DNA of 64,000 bases from Lunularia cruciata (Eukaryota; Streptophyta; Marchantiopsida; Lunulariales; Lunulariaceae). How positions within the stretch are numbered: position 1 is the first letter of the stretch; each line of letters starts with the position of its first letter. The stretch is taken from assembly GCA_948567375.1 (NCBI GenBank), contig OX419756.1:70596552-70660551 (forward strand), given 5' to 3'. Of the stretch, positions 12,511 to 25,093 are shown piece by piece. The translations under genes and the position numbers were made by a program. The notes under the pieces were generated by a model that saw only the letters and a program-made list of their open reading frames with translations, had not been told where the DNA came from and did not search any database.

Positions 12511-15500
12511 TTATTTAAATTTTGAATCAACTAAATAATCGTAAATTTCATCGGCTGACATCATATCTCTAGTATAGATACTTGTTATGGCAAATAGAAT
12601 CAACACAAAGACCACCTGCGCACTCATAATCCCGAAGTGGCTGATGGTTTGACCGATGTCTAACCAGCTACCAGTATTCCGTACCTGTTTCATACCAATT
12701 CGGTAGAGTGCAGGAATATTAGAAACAAATGTAATTTGCAGCTGGTTGCTTGAACAGGACATTTAAGTGTATAATTCGATCATGGTTGAGTAATGATTGG
12801 AAACTTACGAGGAAGAAGAAGTGAATCGTCATTACGTCGGACAGCAGCAGGACAAGAAGGTAGCAACCAAATCTTGGAAGTGACAGCAGCCGTGTGACTG
12901 CACTGAATGCAGATCTGTAAACCCATTGAGAATACAGATTCAGCGCAGATAACCTTAATGGAACTCTCTTAAATCACATGAGATTGGTGCTCTGAAATCC
13001 AGCATAACGATCAAAGCTAGAGATGGCTCAAAGTGAAGATACATAAAGCGCAGTTAAACTATCAGGAACCCTCTTAAATCACGTGAGATCGGTTCTCTGA
13101 ACTCCAACATAACGACCAAACCTGGAGATGGCTCAAAGAGAAGATTCAGATGCCACGCGTGAAAGATAATTTGTTGCCAGCTGATGTGGGAAAAACTTAC
13201 GTCACAAGAATGAATGGTATAAACACTTTGCATAGTAGTAAAGCTCCCATTACGAAGGGCTGCGTGTCAAAAACACATGAATGGCCATCAGAATTAAACA
13301 GCCCAATGAATAAATGACATGGTTCTGCAACTTTAAGATATTGTAACACATAAAGATCTTCGTCAAAATGCAGTAGCTGATCTTCAACACGATGGCGTAG
13401 TATTGCTCTCTTACATCAAAAACTGTTATGAAGCGGTAAACAGAAGATATTTCGAAACTTGCAACACTTGCAACATTTCCCGTGCCGAAGAACGCAACGT
13501 TGATGAGAATTAGCTGCAAAATCGCATGCTCAGACGTACTCAGTTAGTTCATCTATGGTGACAAATGCTTCTCCCGAATTCTCAGAGGGAAATATTGGCT
13601 TGAGATGACAGTAACCACAACATGGAAACAAATGTGGAGCTTCTTCAATTCAAACTGATGAGGTGGGAGAACGTACGAAGCACAGTGCTACTCGAACATC
13701 TATTAGCTTCAAATGCGGTCTTCGTGTCTTTGAGTACTTCCCCTCCCCGTCATGCATTTGTAGAGTGTTGGCGTCAGCAGAGGGGGCGAACAGAGCAGCC
13801 GATTCCACAAGAGCCCATGACAGGAGTACCATAGCTAACGCAGTGTAAAAGAGAGCCTCATATCTGACATGACAACATTTCTGTACTATATCAGTCGAAG
13901 TGCTAGGGATATACGCAACTAAACATTCGAAAAGTTGGCTAAGGGAAAATAGAACGAGCAGCCATCGTAAAGTTCTATTTATAGCATGAGAGATAGGCTA
14001 ATAAAATCAGAAGAAAGACATGAGAGTCAAGGTAATCAGACCAAATGCAAAATAGCTATGCCAGCCATGCATGAGTAGTAAGCAAAACTAACCCGATGGA
14101 AAGAAGTAAGAAGGGAGGCGCAAATCCGAGATACATAGAGATGAGTCTTGTGAGCATGCTTCGAGGAGACCTCAAAGGCAGCAGCATAGAAGTTCCTGCA
14201 CTTGAGAAAAATAAGGAATCAAACTATAATTCGCTTTCCTGTTTTTGACTCATCAAGAAAACACGTCAAGGTCTCCCTACGGAGATAGCAGAAGTTGAGT
14301 CAATTACTTTGAGAATAGACAAGAAAACGCACCAGCTATAGACCAATTTATAACTTGGTAGACCGCTGGCAGTTTCCTCTTATTCTCTCTATGAGAGGTA
14401 GTGATCCAGACCATCATGGATGCAGCGACCACAAGCAACACCTGTGAAAGGCTCAAGAGCTAGCTCAGGTGGTGTGCTGGTAAGGGTTTGAGAAAACTTT
14501 TAATAAATGTACCAGCGACTGAAAACAATTTGCTTACACTACCATTGACTCAATATCTATCCTTGGATTGCGATTAACCACAATAGGAACAGGAATTCGT
14601 AAGCAGATTACAACAATCGCGTTGTTGTTCTGACGCAGTTGCTTCACTTCGAGTCTGTGAAAGACACGCACACACCTGCAAAGAAAAGAGTATCCAGCTT
14701 TTGTCTGATCTGCGAGACCAACCACCGACTAGAGGTTTCCAGAAAGGCTTCTTCGCTGGTGTTGAGTCAATCAACCTGGCAAAAATTGCGAGAGCGACAA
14801 CTGCCAAACCACTCCAAACCCTGCACAACACAATGAATTATCTCTGCCGCTAAGGATAACCAGAGATTAAATACTGTGTCGTGTGGTGCCCAACTAAGGA
14901 TCCTCGATGCCCTTAACCAAAAAGTTGTTTATATCTTTTCTCATATGTATTGTAGCAGAGTCGATAAAATTATGAACTAAGGTCTCTACCAAAGTGAACT
15001 TGTTTCTCACGCAGCTAACTCTGCATTGCTTCAAAGTCCGTCTCTGAACATTGTAGACATCGGCATACAGAGAGGTACTTACACAAGATAAGTATTGTCA
15101 GCTATTTGTACCGGCATAAGGGTGAACCCTGCAAGAAACCAACACGCTGACAACACAAATGCAGGTACCATGGAGAGGCCCGGGGTGTTCCATGAGACAA
15201 CCACTGCGCCCATCACACCAGCAGCTAAAAACAGTGCTGTGTAAACTTCCCTCTGGAAGAAACTTTGAACCTGATTCAACAAAGTAGATTCCGCACGTCA
15301 GGTTTATACTGCTTTGTAATAAAACTTGGACACAAGATCACATGAGGGAGAGTATATTATGACCGAAGAAACAGGGTGAAGTTTGACAGATTGAAGGTTC
15401 CTTCGACGGTTGACTTCTAAGTTTTAGTTCTGAAATTCCCGGCTGTGAACTCTTGACTAGATTCATCCAGGTTCTTTAGAAACTGACGCTAGCTTGCTTG

Positions 15501-18500
15501 GTTCATTTTCTCAATAGACTTTAGTAGCTAAACTCTGTAATGCATACTCCTATCACCTCGGCCACTAGAAGTGATAGGAGTACACGAGATTCTGTCGAGG
15601 TCGTTGACTTTGAGCATATACTCTGTTCCATTCAAGAGCTCCTTGTGAGTAAACTACGGGATACTTGAGAGGAAGTTGAAGAAATAAGTTGATAAAAGTC
15701 ATGACCTCAACTAGCTTTTACATTTTCTCTTACAGAAATTCTATGAAGAAATAGGATTATTGAAACTCACAGACCACAGTGAGTGAAACTTTAATACAAA
15801 ACACCAAAAAACGAAAAAAATTAAAAAAAAGAAGACCAAGATAAAGATTAAGTGAACAGAGATGGAGAATGTGCTTACCAAGAGTTCAAGTATAAGGAGG
15901 GATATGCTGGCCAATCCAAACAACTTCGTGAACCACGATAGTTTGGTGGTGAGAACAATAGACATAACTTGACGTATACTGCTCCAATCACTCAAAACCT
16001 CGGTCCAGAAGAACAATGCCAAACCAATGTACACATGATACAGCGGTGGTGCCCGTTCCACTAGTAATGTAACGGAGCATATTCCCATGACTGTTCCTCC
16101 TACAATTCGTATCTACAAGATCCATGTTAGAGTTAGATATGCCAACCGTAATTAGGGAGATCATGCAGCTTTCAGAAAAGGAATTATCTTGGTACACCAC
16201 ACACATGAGATAGAATTGTAGGAGCCGAAAGGAGAAGGTGAAAAGCACTGAAAGAATTCTGATCATACTTGTTTCCTGCGCCATGCAGATACTCGAGCGT
16301 TGCCTTTGCTTTGCTTAAGCGAGATTGACGCATATGTCTTCAGTACATGAAGAAGTATATAAAGCATCCAGCCCAGATATCCCGCCACGATGGTCGTCAT
16401 CAGAAAGAGCCAATCATAAGTCTGAAAATAATGTAGCCCTGCTAGTGCTAGTTGAATAAGAGCGTGACCACCCTCTAAAGCAGATTCGTATTGCCCTAGA
16501 GCGATATCTCGTTCAACCTGCTCCAACAGACCTCTATAGTCTACCAAAGGTGGGAATTGCTTGAAGAAAAGCGAAGAGGCCTGCTTCAAATCTGCCATAA
16601 GTTTCGATTTGAGTCAAGAATAATCAAGTATATAACGTTATAAAATTGAAAACTGGAAAGCCAAGACAAGAAACTTTGGAGAGCATACGCTCTGGAACTC
16701 TAGAACTTAGCAAGGACTGGACCATCTATTTTGTTTAGGTTTCAAACCAACAAGCTTTACCCTAACACCAGAGTCTGCTGTTATTCGAGTTGAAACTTCT
16801 GGATAAACAACAAAATTGCAGAAAAAAGTCTACTATCGCCTCCTTGAGTACAAATCTACCTACTTGTCTATCATCACTTTGTAGTTGCCTTCACTTTACT
16901 TTAGTTTACTACATTTAGAAGGTGGATACCTGACTTCCGCAGAACTTGGTTCAATATTTGCTTGGCATTTGCAAAAACTGCTTCCGCTTCATCAACCTGA
17001 CAGTGGTGGTCCGGAGTCATGTATAAGTTAATAAGAACTAGGAACTACAAACAACACTTTCACCTTGGTCATAGTCGCACGTAGTCAAAACAAAAGGCTA
17101 CCAAAATTACTCAAACCCTACCACAATGCGTGGCGTTTTAGCTTGGTGATCCGCGGAGACAACATACATTAATTTCACACTGATTATAATGTCCTAATTG
17201 CAAACCACCGGCTCTGCTCTACTATGCAATAAGTTGAAAAGCAACCGACCTTTTCAAGAGCTAAGTACTCTGTTGGTACAACACCTACGGAGTTCATTGG
17301 ACATGGTAGTCCGAGAAGAGTGGACTGAAGTTCACATCAACATCGCACAAGGTGATTATCGTGTCGTCAGTACGCACTACTGGGAGAAGTCACAGGCATC
17401 ATCAGAATGTGTCTTTATTACTATCGGACGTAAACATAAGCAGATTGGACACTTAAATCACCCACTCGACTATCATGGAACTTACATAGGAACAGCTATT
17501 AATCAAAGGATTCACCGTCGGTTTGAAACACAATAACCATTTGAAAGGGCGGATATGATCTTACCATAAGTGGTGCAATATCACCCTGATTGACGTCTAA
17601 TCGTTCCAGACTCTTTAGACCCCATGCATCGGGAGTTTCCATGTTATGAGTGTGTTCATCGACGAACCTGAAGCTATCTCCTTTCTCATGCTGTGATTTT
17701 GCTTGACTTGGTTCTCTAACCCCAGCTCCCCAAGCAACCAACGGGGTCTCAGTATTGGCAGGGTCGCCATCACCATGACTTCCTGCAAGAAAAAGTTATC
17801 AACGCTTGAAAATGTAGCGAAAATTAAGAAGAAAGATATAGGATCCAGGAAGGACCCAGGCAACGCTCAAAACATGCGGATCTCTCCCACAGCGCTCTTG
17901 AGTTTTAGGGGACTTTAATCATTCACCCATTCTCCTCAATTTATGCCACTCAAACTTCTTACCAATCTCAACTGACATGCGAGAAACTGTATCGGTAAAC
18001 ACGTAGCAACGTGATAATACCCACAAGTGCTGAGCAAGAATCGTAGCTCTGGAATCGTATGTGCGTTAGGACGAAATGCAAAACAGGATGAGGTTCGAGC
18101 ATTCTCTAAACGCAACTTATTTCTACTATCATCGGCGAAAACTAGACTTCATCAAATCTCGATCATAATAATTTCTGGTTCGTATGTGCACACCTTTGTT
18201 ACTCATTCCGTGATCTGCGGTGAAAACGTATGCAGTTCTTTTATCGGGGAAAATCTCTTCCATGACTTGAACGGTCTTTTCTATCCCTTTGTCCACGATA
18301 CGAATATTGTTCAAGTATATCGGAGAGTAGGGACGATGCGCATGCCCATTCGTGTCACAACCAAGGAGATGGAGAAATACGACTAAGCCATCACCTTCAA
18401 CCTTTGCTTTCAAATCTGCTTCTGTTCTTGACCTATTGAGCAGGTCCTGGAATTTATGAAAAGCCCAATCGTCCAAGAAGGATGCATCTGTTCCAAAAAT

Positions 18501-19946
18501 TATTTTTCGATAATCAACCAGTATGGACATAGAGTGGCACCTATGTAAGACTCCTTGTAGAACATATCCTGACCAAGACTCCGCTTAAAACTGCAGGGTT
18601 ATATCCCCACTAAAAGTAGAGAGATAGCTTGATCTTATCAGCATCTTATGACAGTGCTTATGAGAACAATGGCAATAAATCATGTATATAATATGACATG
18701 CTCTGATGCTCAAGAGATGGCTAAGGTACCAACGACTCATCCAGACCAGCCACTTTTCCAGCATTACAATTAAGTTGTCGACTAGCAACCCTATACTCAA
18801 CACCCAAGGCTGACGAACGTCGATGCAATGGAGACAATAACGTTCATGAACACACCTGAGGCAAAGTCCTCAAATTCATGTGAATACGTCTCCCACTCCG
18901 TGTTGCTTAGTGCTCCGCAAAAGATTGGAACAATGTCTGGACTTCCGAATGATATGGTGTGCCTACTTCTGTTGAAAACAGAGTCAAACTCCACAGGATT
19001 TGCCTTCCAGCCTACAAATTTTTTATCAGATTATTGACAGCCGAGCCGAGGTTTAAGAGAACTGATTGACACAAAACGAGAATATGAGCCAAATCAAAGT
19101 GTTAAATCTCAAAGAAGTCCAGGCAATTCTTGCTTATCGCAAATCTGAGGCTAAACTTCTCCAGTACATATTTCACGTTGAAGTAGGAGCAGCTGAAAGA
19201 AATCGTACCTTTGGTAACGGCACTAGGGTCTTCATAAAATCCAGCAATGATAGCGACGTGACCGGGTCGAGACTCGGTTGGAGGTCTTGCGTGTGAAACA
19301 CCCCATCGACCTTTGTTATGCATAACATTGTGCAAAAAAGGAGCTCTTGGTTTACCATTCTCAAGTTCAAAGAACTTGTCTGCCCGCAAACCATCAGCTG
19401 AAATGAAAACACCGATCTCTCAGTTTCCTTTTACGATTTGCTGCAGGCTCACATTTTACGTTCGCTATTCATATCACAGCACTTCTACTGCAGCTGCACA
19501 ATATTCTACATAAGAAACTGAAATGCAAGAATATGTTATAGCTTTTCTCTGAGATATAAAGAACTCAGGATTCATTCTTGACCCAAATTTCATTCAGACC
19601 TAAAGGAAACGGAGGAATTTTCGCGTGAGGTGAGACATCGACGTCGAGTACTTAGAGATCAGAATTTTCAGAAGAACTTATTTTTAGTGATTACCAGTAC
19701 TACGAAAAGTAAATATTAAAATTATCTGAGATCCTACTCAATGGCAGCTATCCTCAGCGGACAGGTGAAAAATTCATTACCGACAAACAGCACCAGACGT
19801 TTAGCCGGTGCATTGATCCGGGGTATTACAGGCTCCATGCCATGAATTATCGGAGTCTTGAAATATATATCGAATATGCTCAGCATGTAGGCAGAGTGCA
19901 GCAGCACACCGAGCGTCACCAATCCTACTTCTTTCCTTCCCGCCAT
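12511..19946 (-). CDS. PIGN: GPI ethanolamine phosphate transferase 1 (PIG-N/Mcd4), 18 exons
   Basis: Reading from the right, exons are 19946-19781, 19397-19209, 19011-18856, 18487-18194, 17782-17565, 17324-17250, 16996-16930, 16591-16269, 16112-15879, 15270-15083, 14820-14676, 14441-14333, 14195-14093, 13863-13677, 13513-13415, 13259-13201, 12914-12809 and 12684-12511. Phases close to give 963 aa plus TAA, the usual family length. After an N-terminal membrane anchor, the alkaline-phosphatase-fold domain carries its metal-site motifs ([13 protein letters not shown] near residue 55, [19 protein letters not shown], and [17 protein letters not shown] near 270, which spans exons 4 and 5). From about residue 370 the protein is a multi-membrane-span domain (PigN), with NVAFFGTGN late in it. 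The enzyme adds ethanolamine phosphate to the first mannose of the GPI precursor in the ER membrane. I see no damage. Small exons such as exon 6 (75 bases, CPMNSVG) and exon 7 (67 bases) are supported by family-like sequence and phase. Confidence 0.95.
12966..13150 (-). repeat. Diverged tandem duplication inside a PIGN intron
   Basis: Within the intron between exons 16 and 17 (12915-13200), a block of about 80 bases appears twice about 106 bases apart. Both copies share CTCTTAAATCAC, CATAACGA and GAGATGGCTCAAAG with scattered substitutions. It is non-coding and of uncertain meaning. Confidence 0.75.
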
Positions 19947-22711
19947 GTTTTCTCTGCTACTACTGCTTCGTCCTCATCCTTCAGCAGCCGATCCGATCTA
20001 TGGATCGCTCGATAAACTAATCAACTCATCTCAAGTTCTCTCGTTCTTCGCTCAGAAACACTCTCACTCCCTCCGTCGGCCGCTCCATCAAATTGCATCT
20101 TCCATTCTTCACACTCCATCCATCCTAGTCAACGGAAGGGGACACTTTCTAGTCAAAATTACACGTGTCATTCAGCAACTTCCCGTGAGTCCTCAGATGC
20201 GATCAGTATCATGACTGTCGTCGTGATACCGATCCTAACTCCCAACCCCAACCCTAGTCTCGGAGCCGTGTTTCTAAGTAAATACAACTAGTTGGGTGTC
20301 TATAAGATCCATGGGCTAGTATGTTTTATGAATCATGGCGATGTGTGAGAATAGATTTTCTAAAGCTAATATTACTTAGATTTTTATTCTGGTCGAAATA
20401 AATTACTTAGTTATTCATTGAATTACTTAGTTAAAACCCGCACTGTTCCGAAATTCATAGGATTACTTAGTTATTTATGGTTTAATTTAGCTAATTATAT
20501 AAGAACCTATCAAAAAGTTAATATCTGAAGATGGACCAACAGGATGAGATTCATATAGGAAGGGATATCTTCCATGTCATTATTTATTTGTGCATAATTT
20601 AATAAAGTAAATAAATAATAAAATATCTTGACAGAATCTATATTTTTAAGTTGTACTTAAAGATGAGATCTTTACTATTTGTTGGAAATAATTAAGCTTA
20701 CCATTTAGATTCTTATTGACAGCTACATCTAATAAGTAATAAATTTAGTATAGAGATGTATCTAAATAGGCTAGGGTGTATATGTATGCATTCTTAAATA
20801 TACGTCAATGTAATATTTTTCTCTTTTAATTCTTAAGTCCAGAGAATAAGTTGAGAATATCTTAGATTTAAAGTATACTTCATTGTAAAATAAAGTTTTT
20901 GTTATCTAAAATCATAGTATATTATTTATTTGGTACCTTGGAATAGCAAGACTAGGTAGGAAAAGTTTAAAAAATTACTAAATGTTACAAAAGAAAATTT
21001 GATTTCTGACTTAAGTTTCATTCCATGACGTAATATATATGATTGAATATATTTTCTCTCTAGACTTATCATATATATTAGGAACTTGTTGTGGATGGCT
21101 AATATGCATCATATGATTCTAGAGTACTATTACTTTGTGTCCTAGAACTACTAAACTTCCACATGTTAAAGTCTGAAATATTTACATTTTTCTTGTTATC
21201 CGGTGTGTGTCGATTTCACATCTATCTCTACTACTTAAATGCTTTGAACCTATCATTGAAATATACAGTTTGTTAATGTGGATATGCAAAATAATTGTAG
21301 AAAATTAGAGACTTGAAATACTTTACTATACATGACATCCAAAGTTTATGATCTCATTTGTCTTTCTAATTTTAAAATTATAAATTTATGGAAATGTAAT
21401 AAATACTTTCTAATTCTATGTATACATCAAGATCTATGTTACCCGGAATTTCTTGTTACTACTTTTTTTTTTTTAGCTATTTGAACAAATGTGGAATCCA
21501 AAAATCTAATTGTCTGATTCCCATGCTAAGAAAATAGGAACTCTATGTGTACTTATAATTTTGTCTCCATAGTTCATTGTTTTCATATAAAAGCTCAGCG
21601 TACCGTATTACTATTTATTGAAATAAAATTCAATGTTGATAAATTTAAACACTCTGTTATTACTTATCTTTACTTTGGTTGAAAGTGTAATATAAGTAAG
21701 ACCATTGGAAGATCATGGTTCTAAATGCGGATTTATTCCTCAACTTTGATTTTATTAGTTTAGAATTACAGAAAAATAATTTTCCGTTTACGTCTGCTTT
21801 ACTCAGCTTGCATTGCTATAATACTGTGCTTCCTGATGCCATATAAAAAAAAAGAAGAACAAATATATCAAAGCACATAATCAAAATATTTAAGCTAAAT
21901 ATGAAATTAACTAGAATATCCGCTATTTCCTGCGTAAATTCATTCTAATGTTCAACCTTTCTCGACGTTTCTTTAGTTATTTTCATAGATTTGTTGGTGT
22001 ATACCTTTGTCCACTCTAGTCCTTGGAAAGTCTACGTCACCTCCGGATAGACTTTCCGTAGCCCCTAACTATATCCGTTAACGGATATAGTTAACGGATT
22101 TACCATCTCAAACATGGAAAATTCGTTGTAACGTATCCCCCATAGACGGGAAAATATCAGTATTTTGTTCCCGCTTTTGAAGTTGAACTCCGCGATAAAA
22201 GTAGAAGACTTGGCATCAGATTCGGACTGATTATGCGCTGATTGATGATTGCAGGAATAACGTAAAAGGCGGGACTCAGAGTGCATGAATTTCATGCTCA
22301 TTAACGTATCAATGCCAACTACCGTCATAAGGGAATTGAGAGAAAGAGCAGAGGAATTGGTGATTGTTAGAATCTGCAGGTAAGAATTCAGTGGCAGAAA
22401 GTACGGGTGAGTCAAGTGACTATCATGAGGACTAGTGGAGTGGAACGTCCATGGCGGGAGTAGCTCCGAAAATGAATAAAGGCAATGTACACCAGGACTC
22501 AAGTTCTCAGATAAGAGGGAGCGAGCCACTTGGATGTCACGACTACTACTCACGTGATAGAAATGGTGGCTGTCAGAGTTTTTCGTTCCGTGTGGAGGAG
22601 AAGAATTTTGAAAGAGTTTTAATTTCTAACGTCAATTGTTGTCTCAGTTTGAAGCGAGAAGGCGAGATTGGTAGTGCAGAGGGATAGAGAAATTGCAGGA
22701 GAGACACAACC
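19947..22711. other. Intergenic region between the divergent PIGN and Sec14-like genes
   Basis: This stretch holds the promoters of two genes transcribed away from each other. Next to the PIGN start the DNA is of mixed composition. From about 20300 to 22000 it is very AT-rich, and from 22000 to the Sec14-like start it is mixed again. An open frame of 89 codons at 19945-20214 overlaps the PIGN promoter, has no recognisable similarity and is probably chance. No other gene was seen. Confidence 0.6.
22024..22093. repeat. Two adjacent inverted repeats, one a perfect 28-bp palindrome
   Basis: A ten-base stem (GGAAAGTCTA paired with TAGACTTTCC, 22024-22057, 14-base loop) is followed nine bases later by a perfect 28-base palindrome at 22066-22093 whose centre is CCGTTAACGG. 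They lie about 620 bases upstream of the Sec14-like start codon. They could be termini of a tiny inverted-repeat element or a cruciform; nothing decides between these. Confidence 0.8.
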
Positions 22712-25093
22712 ATGGCAAACACCATTGCAATGGCCTTCTCTCCAGCAACAACAGCATGTGCCGGTGGTTTAACTGGAGACAGAACCTTGATTTGGAGTAC
22801 GTTGGCGCGACCCGGGTCCACGACAATATGCCTACCAAACGCAATGCAGCACCAGTTGACTTCGACTTCCCTGTACCCTGCAGCTGCCAATCTGCATGCC
22901 TGGAGTCAAATAAACATAAGTGCGTTCTCGTTTTCATTGATAGGAGAGGTTGTATGTAATTTGTGAGTCTGAGAGCTTTCCTTGGTGAGGATAAGTACAA
23001 TTTTGCAACACTTGATTCATTTCTGATTCGTCATTTGCAGCTGCAGAGTGATAAGGAAGATCATGCAACTGCTCTCTGTTGCTCACCTGATTTACATTCT
23101 GTTGACAGAACCGGCAAAATTAGTCTGCAGTGCTCTCAACTCGGTGGACCAGAAAGGTGCCTCTCTGGAAGATGGAGTCTTGGAAGCATTGCGAGAGTTA
23201 GTTGGCCAACTGGGTGGAGATGTTGAAGTGGGTCCATCGATCCTCAGAAATTTTTTTCCCGCACATGCTTAGTACACCTCCATCCGAAGTAGGTGTGCAC
23301 TAAAATTCTGACACTTCTCCTATGTGTTTGGGCATGAAGGATGCTGATGACATGGAACTGATGCGATTCCTGAAAGCAAGATCCATGGACCTGGAGGTTG
23401 CGGCAGAAGCATTCATTACCCATAAGAAGTGGAGATCTGAGAATGTTCCAAACGGAAAATTTACCGAAGCTGATCTGCCTACTGAGCTTGATGCAAAAAA
23501 GTTGTACTGGATACCCCAGGATATAAAGGGGCGTCCTGTACTGCTTACTCTTGGTCGGAACCATGTTTACAACAAGCAGGACTTCGATGAATTTACGCGT
23601 AAGTGTTCATAGGCCAGTCTCAGGAGGGAGCTAGAGAGTTCTGTCACATACTCCCAGCATGTGGATTTTTTCTTACAACATTTATTCCTTTCCAAGTAGA
23701 AAAATTTATGGAAAATGTGTAATGATGCTGCTTCTGAGTGGAATAGTCAACCCCTGCTGTTTACGAAGCTGCATGAACAAAGAACAAAGACCAGTCCGGA
23801 AATCAACTCGATTCAAGACCGGGAACTTCGAAAGAATCAAATTCCTTTGATTATCGAAAAGAGTGTAGGCTATCTCGTCTAGATGTGATTTGGTTCAGCC
23901 TCAACTAATGGGGTCTTTTGCCCAGATTGACTGAAAGTTCTGTACTTCGTCGGTCTGATAGGAACTCGGTATATGGAAATATTGTTCACCTACTGTAAGC
24001 TTGGAATTTCCTGAAATGCTATTGGTAAAGATTTTGGACATGAAAGATCGCTCACTAATGTGTTTCTTCGTTGCAGGTGTCTTGGTTTATGCACTTGACA
24101 AATCTATTGCGAGGTGAATTTCTTGTCCTGGAAAGATCTCAGAGGACTTGGCCCGTGTTCTTGTCTGCTTTGGTGACCGTTTGTTTCTTATTTGGTTCAG
24201 ATTCTTGATCTGTTTCCTTTCTCCTATTTCTAGCTGGTTCTGAGTTTGTCGGTAGCACTTCCATAGCGAACAGGTTATTGACGACGACGATTTCTTCTTT
24301 CCCAGGGCACCTCCAACTACGCAAAATTTCCTAGCCATAGTCGACTTGAAAGGACTAGGTGTCAAAAACTTGGATTCCAAATCCTTCATAGCTGCTTTTG
24401 AGTTGGTGGAGGTAAGGGCCGCCTTACATCCTCACCCTCAGTTGTTTTCAATCTGTCTCTCCAATCATTAAGATAGACTCCGTTTGGAGCTACAGGGCAA
24501 CATCTTTCTGCATAATTCTAGCCATAAGTGGGAGTTTAGGGTCATGTAGAGAAATACCCCTTCAACATCTGCTTCAGATTTTTCATCATGCAACATTCTT
24601 CACCCCTACTATATTCACCCTCATGGTCGGCTCTAATCGTTGTGTCCTGCTTTATCTAGTGTAAGCAGTAGGGTTCTCTTGGTGCTCATGCTGTGGCTTT
24701 GCGTATCACGAAGATATGGAAGTGAGTTATTACTGCATCGTTATGTACAGAAACACTACCCCGACCGAATTGACAAAATATTCATGATAAACGTGCCGTT
24801 CATCTTCAACGGCCTCTGGAAAGTTGTTAGTAGATTCATAGACGAAGGCACTAAAAGCAAGGTGGGTCTCAAAACCTCCACTCTTGATTTCTTTCAAAAA
24901 CGTTTTCTGCTAGGAGCTCACTCCAGTTGTCACTTCGCAAGTTGCATATTAACTTGCTCGTCTCCGTTGAATTCAGATAATATTCGTCGATAACAAGAAG
25001 CTGACTGAGACGCTGTTGACGGAAATAGAGCTCGAGTATCTACCTGCAGAATACGGGGGAAAAGCGGACCTATTACTTCTCCAAGATGCATGA
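22712..25093 (+). CDS. Sec14-like CRAL-TRIO lipid-transfer protein with probable plastid presequence, 7 exons
   Basis: Exons are 22712-22919, 23109-23227, 23340-23598, 24077-24113, 24306-24411, 24751-24861 and 24977-25093, giving 318 aa plus TGA. The start lies in a good context (AACCATGGCA). Residues 1-75 (MANTIAMAFSPATTACAGGL onward) have almost no acids and many Ser, Thr and Ala, like a plastid transit peptide. Residues 105-140 match CRAL-TRIO-N (DADDMELMRFLKARSMD). Residues 150-318 are the lipid-binding lobe: GRPVLLTLGRNH, VLVYALDKSIAR, FLAIVDLKGLGVKNLD, HYPDRIDKIFMINVPFIF, KIIFVDNKKL and LPAEYGG. Sec14 proteins move phosphatidylinositol and other lipids between membranes. The plastid location is inferred from composition. 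The donor of exon 2 (GTGGGT at 23228) is the least certain junction; GTTGAA at 23222 would also keep frame. Exon phases are otherwise consistent and no damage is seen. Confidence 0.9.

Noticed and set aside
14534-14675. Possible extra PIGN exon reading [17 protein letters not shown]
   Set aside because: Including it breaks the phase. Ending exon 11 at 14676 with a GTGTGT donor joins in frame to exon 12 and gives family-like sequence ([18 protein letters not shown]).
17499-17564. PIGN exon 5 extended past 17565
   Set aside because: The GTAAGA donor after PLM gives a clean phase 0 join to the small exon 17324-17250 (CPMNSVG), whereas the extension runs into a stop.
19945-20214. Plus-strand open frame of 89 codons
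   Set aside because: It overlaps the PIGN start on the other strand, has no similarity and sits in the promoter region.
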